A stretch of DNA of 64,000 nucleotides from Polydactylus sextarius (Eukaryota; Chordata; Actinopteri; Polynemidae). The notes beneath the pieces are model-generated. The model worked only from the letters and a program-made list of their open reading frames with translations, was not told the DNA's origin and ran no database searches. Position 1 is the first letter of the stretch. Each line of letters starts with the position of its first letter. Shown here piece after piece: positions 59,721 through 64,000 of this stretch. Position numbers and translations under genes: made by a program. The stretch is from assembly GCA_016801845.1 (NCBI GenBank), contig CM028907.1:21888598-21952597 (forward strand), given 5' to 3'.

Positions 59721-62255
59721 TAAATCATTCCCAGGTTTTTATTAAACTGTGAGTTGATGTGGGTTGGGTGAGTCGATGTTACTGACATCCTTCCTGTGAT
59801 TCATTAAATGAAGTGTGTAGAGGACACACACTGTAACACTCTGCATCATCATTGTGAGGAAGAGACAGTTAATGAGGAGACTGAAGCTTTGAGGTTGAAC
59901 TGTAGGAGATAAACGTGACAACAATTGGATAAAATAGAGTAACGTTTCATTTAAACAAGAGAACGATTTTAACAGATTGAAGACACATCCACTAAAACCA
60001 GTGGATATTGTACTAAAACATGTCCTTGGTTTAATATTTTTTTCTCTCCTGTGCTCTGCAGACATCTGCCTTTAGTCCTGATGGAGCTTTCAGTGGAGCA
60101 GCTTCCTCATGTTTTCATTCACCGTCTCTCACATGGACAGATCTCGTTGGAAATGGAAACATTCAAAGATCCATTAATCTTCATGAGCTTTCAAATGAAG
60201 ATCGATATGAACCAGAAAATCAGTTTTATTAAACCCAACCGTGCTGATGAGTATATTTTAGTTAGCTTGATCTCATGATAATCTCCTAATGCACATGAGG
60301 AAAAAATATTGTTTATAAAGATGTGTTCACAAAACCAACAGGCAGCTGGTAAAAACCATGAAGTAGAACACCAGCACCAGACTCAAATCTATATTTCTGC
60401 CTTTAGCTAATCTGCATGTTGTTTGTGCTGCAGGTGATTTTACATTTATCTGTCACCTCTAACAGTTGTATGGTGTTCAGTGCGGTGCACCACCTTCAGT
60501 TACAAATCTATGATACGTTTCAGAGTGTGGTATCAATGTGGCTCAGTGTTGCATCGATACAGGCGCCTTTGGCTGAAAAAAAGTTTTCATGTATGTCTTC
60601 AAATGAGAGTGGAATTGCTTCTGCGCAGCAAATTGGTGAGATTTAAACCCTCCCGCAGAATCCATACAAACTTCCTGAGTGTGTACGATACAAGCGCTAA
60701 TCCAATGTGACAGGAATATGAATAATATCATCATGCAAACATAATGGCTGCAGTCGTTCGCACAGATCCATTCTCAACTTCTCTGTCTTCACATAAAACC
60801 ACTGAGCTATGTCCGGACCACCCGCTCACATCAATCCTCATAGTCTCATCACAAAAACACGGAATGGAGGAAGTGCATCAGTGGCATGTCTCATCTGCTT
60901 CTTTTAAACTGTTCTGCACTCAGCAAATATACAGCACCAAGTGACAGGGAAGGAGTAGATTGGCCGTGACCGCAGCTCGTCCCGTTCAGACGCCTGCGTA
61001 ATATATTCTTTCTAATCCAGGCTCTTAAGGAATGCAGCACAGGGGTGCCATTATCCAGACATTATTCATCCCAGTGCCAACACACTTAGTGACAAAGTTA
61101 ACACAACTGTGCTGCAGTTGTCCGTTTGCACTGACGGCATTGAAACGTACTGAGATAAGTCAGACCCGGAGCACTCTGTGGACGTGAACAAATATCAATG
61201 AATGAACAAAATCACAATAAATATTATGTTGCTGGTGGTTTGCCAAAGTCTGTGTGAGCCAGAAACAATGCAAAAGAGATAAAGCACATAACACTGAATA
61301 GCACTATCACTTGTATGGTGTTTTCATTAGACACACATACACAATCCTCCTCAGGGCCGCAAAGATCATCACAACACAAAGAGATTGACGCTGAGAAAGA
61401 AGACACATCTCAATAAAACTTCTACTTTGTTCATGATGGTTCAATGATGGCTGAAGTCATCATCAGCGTGACCAGCTGATGTGAGCGTGGTTATAAATCA
61501 TGGTTATGACTGTGGGTAAACCAGTGTTTGATCACTGGGCAACAGGGCCACATGTTACTGAACAGCCAGCTACTCAGCAGTGTGATCACATCACCATAAC
61601 TGTGTGGATTTACAGCCGCAGCCAAAATGAAGTCCCATGTTTTCTAATTGATGATATGCCAAGGTTTTATGGCAACTAATTTAAAGTAAAACCATGATGT
61701 ACAGTTTATAGTCGGCGCACTCAGGCAACACACACTTATGTACACAAGTCCTTGGAATTAAGTGTGTCTCCTTAGTTTATCACTAAAATGCACAGTAAGA
61801 AAAATCCAACTCACCTGAGGGAGCAGATGACGGGGGAGGGGAGCATCCAGGCAGGGGAGGGGGGAGGAGAAGGAGAAAGAGAGACAGAATTAGACTTTAT
61901 ACACTCAGACTCTGTGCAGAGCTGTAAAATGTTCACCTCCATAGGAAAAGTTACAAGAGAGAGAAATATATAAATATATAACACAAGAAACATAAATACA
62001 AGTAGAGTGGATTAGTAGGCAACAGTGCGGCGTTGTATATAAACAGAGCAGTGAGAGTCTCTGTCCTCAACACTGCTAGGCACATAAACATATAAAAACT
62101 GCTGTAAAATGTTCAGAGCCAAGAGGTTTTATAGGAAGAAAGAGTGTGAGGTTGAATTCACAACTCAACAGAGGAGGAGAGAGGAAGAGGAGAGAGGAGC
62201 ATAAATGCTCAATTTCCCACATTTTGCTTTTGCTCCTCCTGTGGCCAAGAAATTT

Positions 62256-62430
62256 GTGTGTGTGTGTGTGTGTGTATCAGTAGTTTTTGACATCAGGCAG
62301 GTAACAAGCAGTTTGTATACAATTAATACTAAGGCTGAATGTCATACTGATTCTGAGATTCAATTCAGTATTGATTCATTTAGAGATATTTCAGCTTTTC
62401 TTAGATATGAAAGAGATTTTATATAAGAGC
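62256..62430 (+). repeat. interspersed repeat family A, copy 5 with (TG)n end
   Basis: A (TG)n run leads into GTATCAGTAGTTTTTGACAT, ACAATTAATACTAAGGCTGA and ATATTTCAGCTTTTCTTAGA, closely paralleling copy 3. The copy loses similarity just after GAGATTTTAT, before the CACAAAACTAAAG block. Confidence 0.85.
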
Positions 62431-62588
62431 CCAAAGGGCAGATCAAAGTGCAGCTTCTTCATTTATCAGAGGATCACACACCAACACACTCCTGTCCCTG
62501 TGTTTCACTCTGTTTTTACACACACAGAAAAGAAATCAAACACAAAGTGAAACATAGAGAGGAGGGAAAATAGGAACAGAGTGTGCGT

Positions 62589-62593
<5 letters not shown>

Positions 62594-62637
<44 letters not shown>
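62594..62637. repeat. (TG)n microsatellite
   Basis: A 44-bp TG run. An inverted CA run lies 120 bases to the right (62755-62820). Confidence 0.97.
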
Positions 62638-62638
<1 letters not shown>

Positions 62639-62751
62639 CTAGTGTGTATGGGCTATGAGCCACAGCATCTGGGGTTGCCATTTGAGTCTACTGGGTGTAG
62701 AGTCTGGGCTCGGCAATCTGCCAACACATGCCTCACATACTGAGCTGGCAA

Positions 62752-62754
<3 letters not shown>

Positions 62755-62820
<66 letters not shown>
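62755..62820. repeat. (CA)n microsatellite
   Basis: A 66-bp uninterrupted CA run, the longest pure CA tract here. Confidence 0.98.
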
Positions 62821-62824
<4 letters not shown>

Positions 62825-63110
62825 AACACGGTCACACTGCAGTGGGCTACACACAAAATGGCAAAGACCTTTAAATCAACTGGGGTAGTTGCACAAAAAA
62901 CAGCACAATTTGACAAAAGTCAAGCACATACACATTTTCCTTTATCCAAAATACAGGTCTTCTCACACACACACACACATCACGTGAACTTTAATATATT
63001 TCTGCTGTTTCTCAGCCTCCCACAATGCAACAGGATAAATGAGCCAATCACTTGGATGTGGTTCCTCCCACAGATTCAAAGGAAGCAAGATTACTATCCA
63101 GCCCCCATAC

Positions 63111-63116
<6 letters not shown>

Positions 63117-63154
<38 letters not shown>
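63117..63154. repeat. (TG)n microsatellite
   Basis: A 38-bp TG run. Confidence 0.97.
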
Positions 63155-63158
<4 letters not shown>

Positions 63159-64000
63159 CAACCATTCATGCATGGTTGGGATCAATGAGAGAACATAAGT
63201 CAGTGTGTGCAGTGTCTACCTCCACCTATCCTCCCTCCTGTTTCACTGCCCCGTCAAGCAAGAAAATCAGAGTGAGTGGAGTGTCGAGGGTGTCGCCGTG
63301 GCGCCCGCACCACTCTGACCTCTCATTGGCCTCTTCGTTTTCCCTCACCTTCTATTGCTTCACTGAGCTGCTGTGTAGTCAACTTTAGCAGTAGATGATG
63401 TTTTAGGGTTTTTACAAAGATTATCTGGAGAAATCTCGAACACTGATTACTTTGTGGGGAATTTAAAATGTAAAATAACAGACAGTTTTTATGTGTTTTC
63501 ATTGATAATAAGGTCATTAGTTATCCTGTATGGGGGATTTGGATGATAGCATTGCGCTCCTCATGTTACAGACGAGGAAATGTAAACACACTGATTGCTA
63601 AAAGGAAAAACACGCTGCTGCAATTTAGCAGAATGTGGAGATCACACTGACAGGCGAGACTCTAGACATTAAAGTCTGTTGGATTGAGATTTGCATGAAG
63701 AAAGAGGCGAAGAGGAAAAAGCAAATCTGAGAATCAATCGTTGGCTAACTGCTACAAGGATTAAATGCCAAGGCCTAACCGGTTTACACAAGCAGCAGTA
63801 ATAATGGCCTCGGGGTAAACAGTCAAATATAATGGCTCAGTGTGGAAAACGTCGACTGATGAGGCAGAACAACATACTCTGCTGGATGTGTGGTGTTTGC
63901 TCCAAATTAGCTAAATGTAGCATGTAGCATTTGACCAAGACCAACTATCTATAAAGTTTAAATCCACCACAGGAACACTTGTTGACAGATTTACAGGTCT

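Noticed and set aside
62858..63388. 176-codon plus-strand open frame
   Set aside because: It includes a CVCVCV run translated from a TG microsatellite and otherwise has no recognisable features.

Overview
The window is non-coding-rich vertebrate DNA, almost certainly from a teleost fish and probably a percomorph (inference). The evidence is very frequent long (CA)n/(TG)n microsatellites, several interspersed-repeat families typical of ray-finned fish, and one recognisable protein-coding gene split into small exons by large introns.

The only gene I can support lies on the minus strand. It is part of a sidekick cell-adhesion gene, best matched to sdk1. Four consecutive coding exons are visible, read from high to low coordinates: 28406-28250, 26137-26031, 24352-24205 and 2830-2697. 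They join in one open frame and encode the first two immunoglobulin domains of the mature protein. Each Ig domain uses two exons split by a phase-2 intron and is bounded by phase-1 junctions. The second Ig domain is interrupted by a 21.4-kb intron. The signal-peptide exon was not found in the 35.6 kb upstream (28407-64000), and the third Ig domain was not found in the last 2.7 kb (1-2696). Both presumably lie outside the window, so the whole window is probably sdk1 exon and intron sequence.

The introns hold transposon relics and simple repeats. 1-24204 contains a Harbinger-type element with a remnant MADF-like exon (about 12.92-13.50 kb), a non-autonomous element with GGGCCAATCCCA termini (14.02-14.49 kb), an R4/Dong-like LINE fragment next to a 71-bp (AT)n tract (17.15-17.63 kb), and copies of repeat families A, D, E and F. 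24353-28249 holds an old duplication, a family-B repeat, a degraded tRNA-type SINE and a family-F repeat. 28407-64000 holds more copies of families A-E, a hAT-like end, a second tRNA-derived SINE (41.2-41.3 kb), a complex repeat block with internally repeated units (49.8-51.0 kb), a Harbinger-like end (51.66 kb), many long CA/TG tracts and some AT-rich unique stretches that look like candidate conserved non-coding elements.

No operon, CRISPR array, functional RNA gene or obviously new biological system was seen. The points most worth checking are the placement of CA/UG repeats against the sdk1 splice sites, the tandem N-glycosylation sequons in Ig1, the MADF-bearing Harbinger relic, and the shared repeat families, one of which (family C) differs between its copies by a block of about 270 bp.
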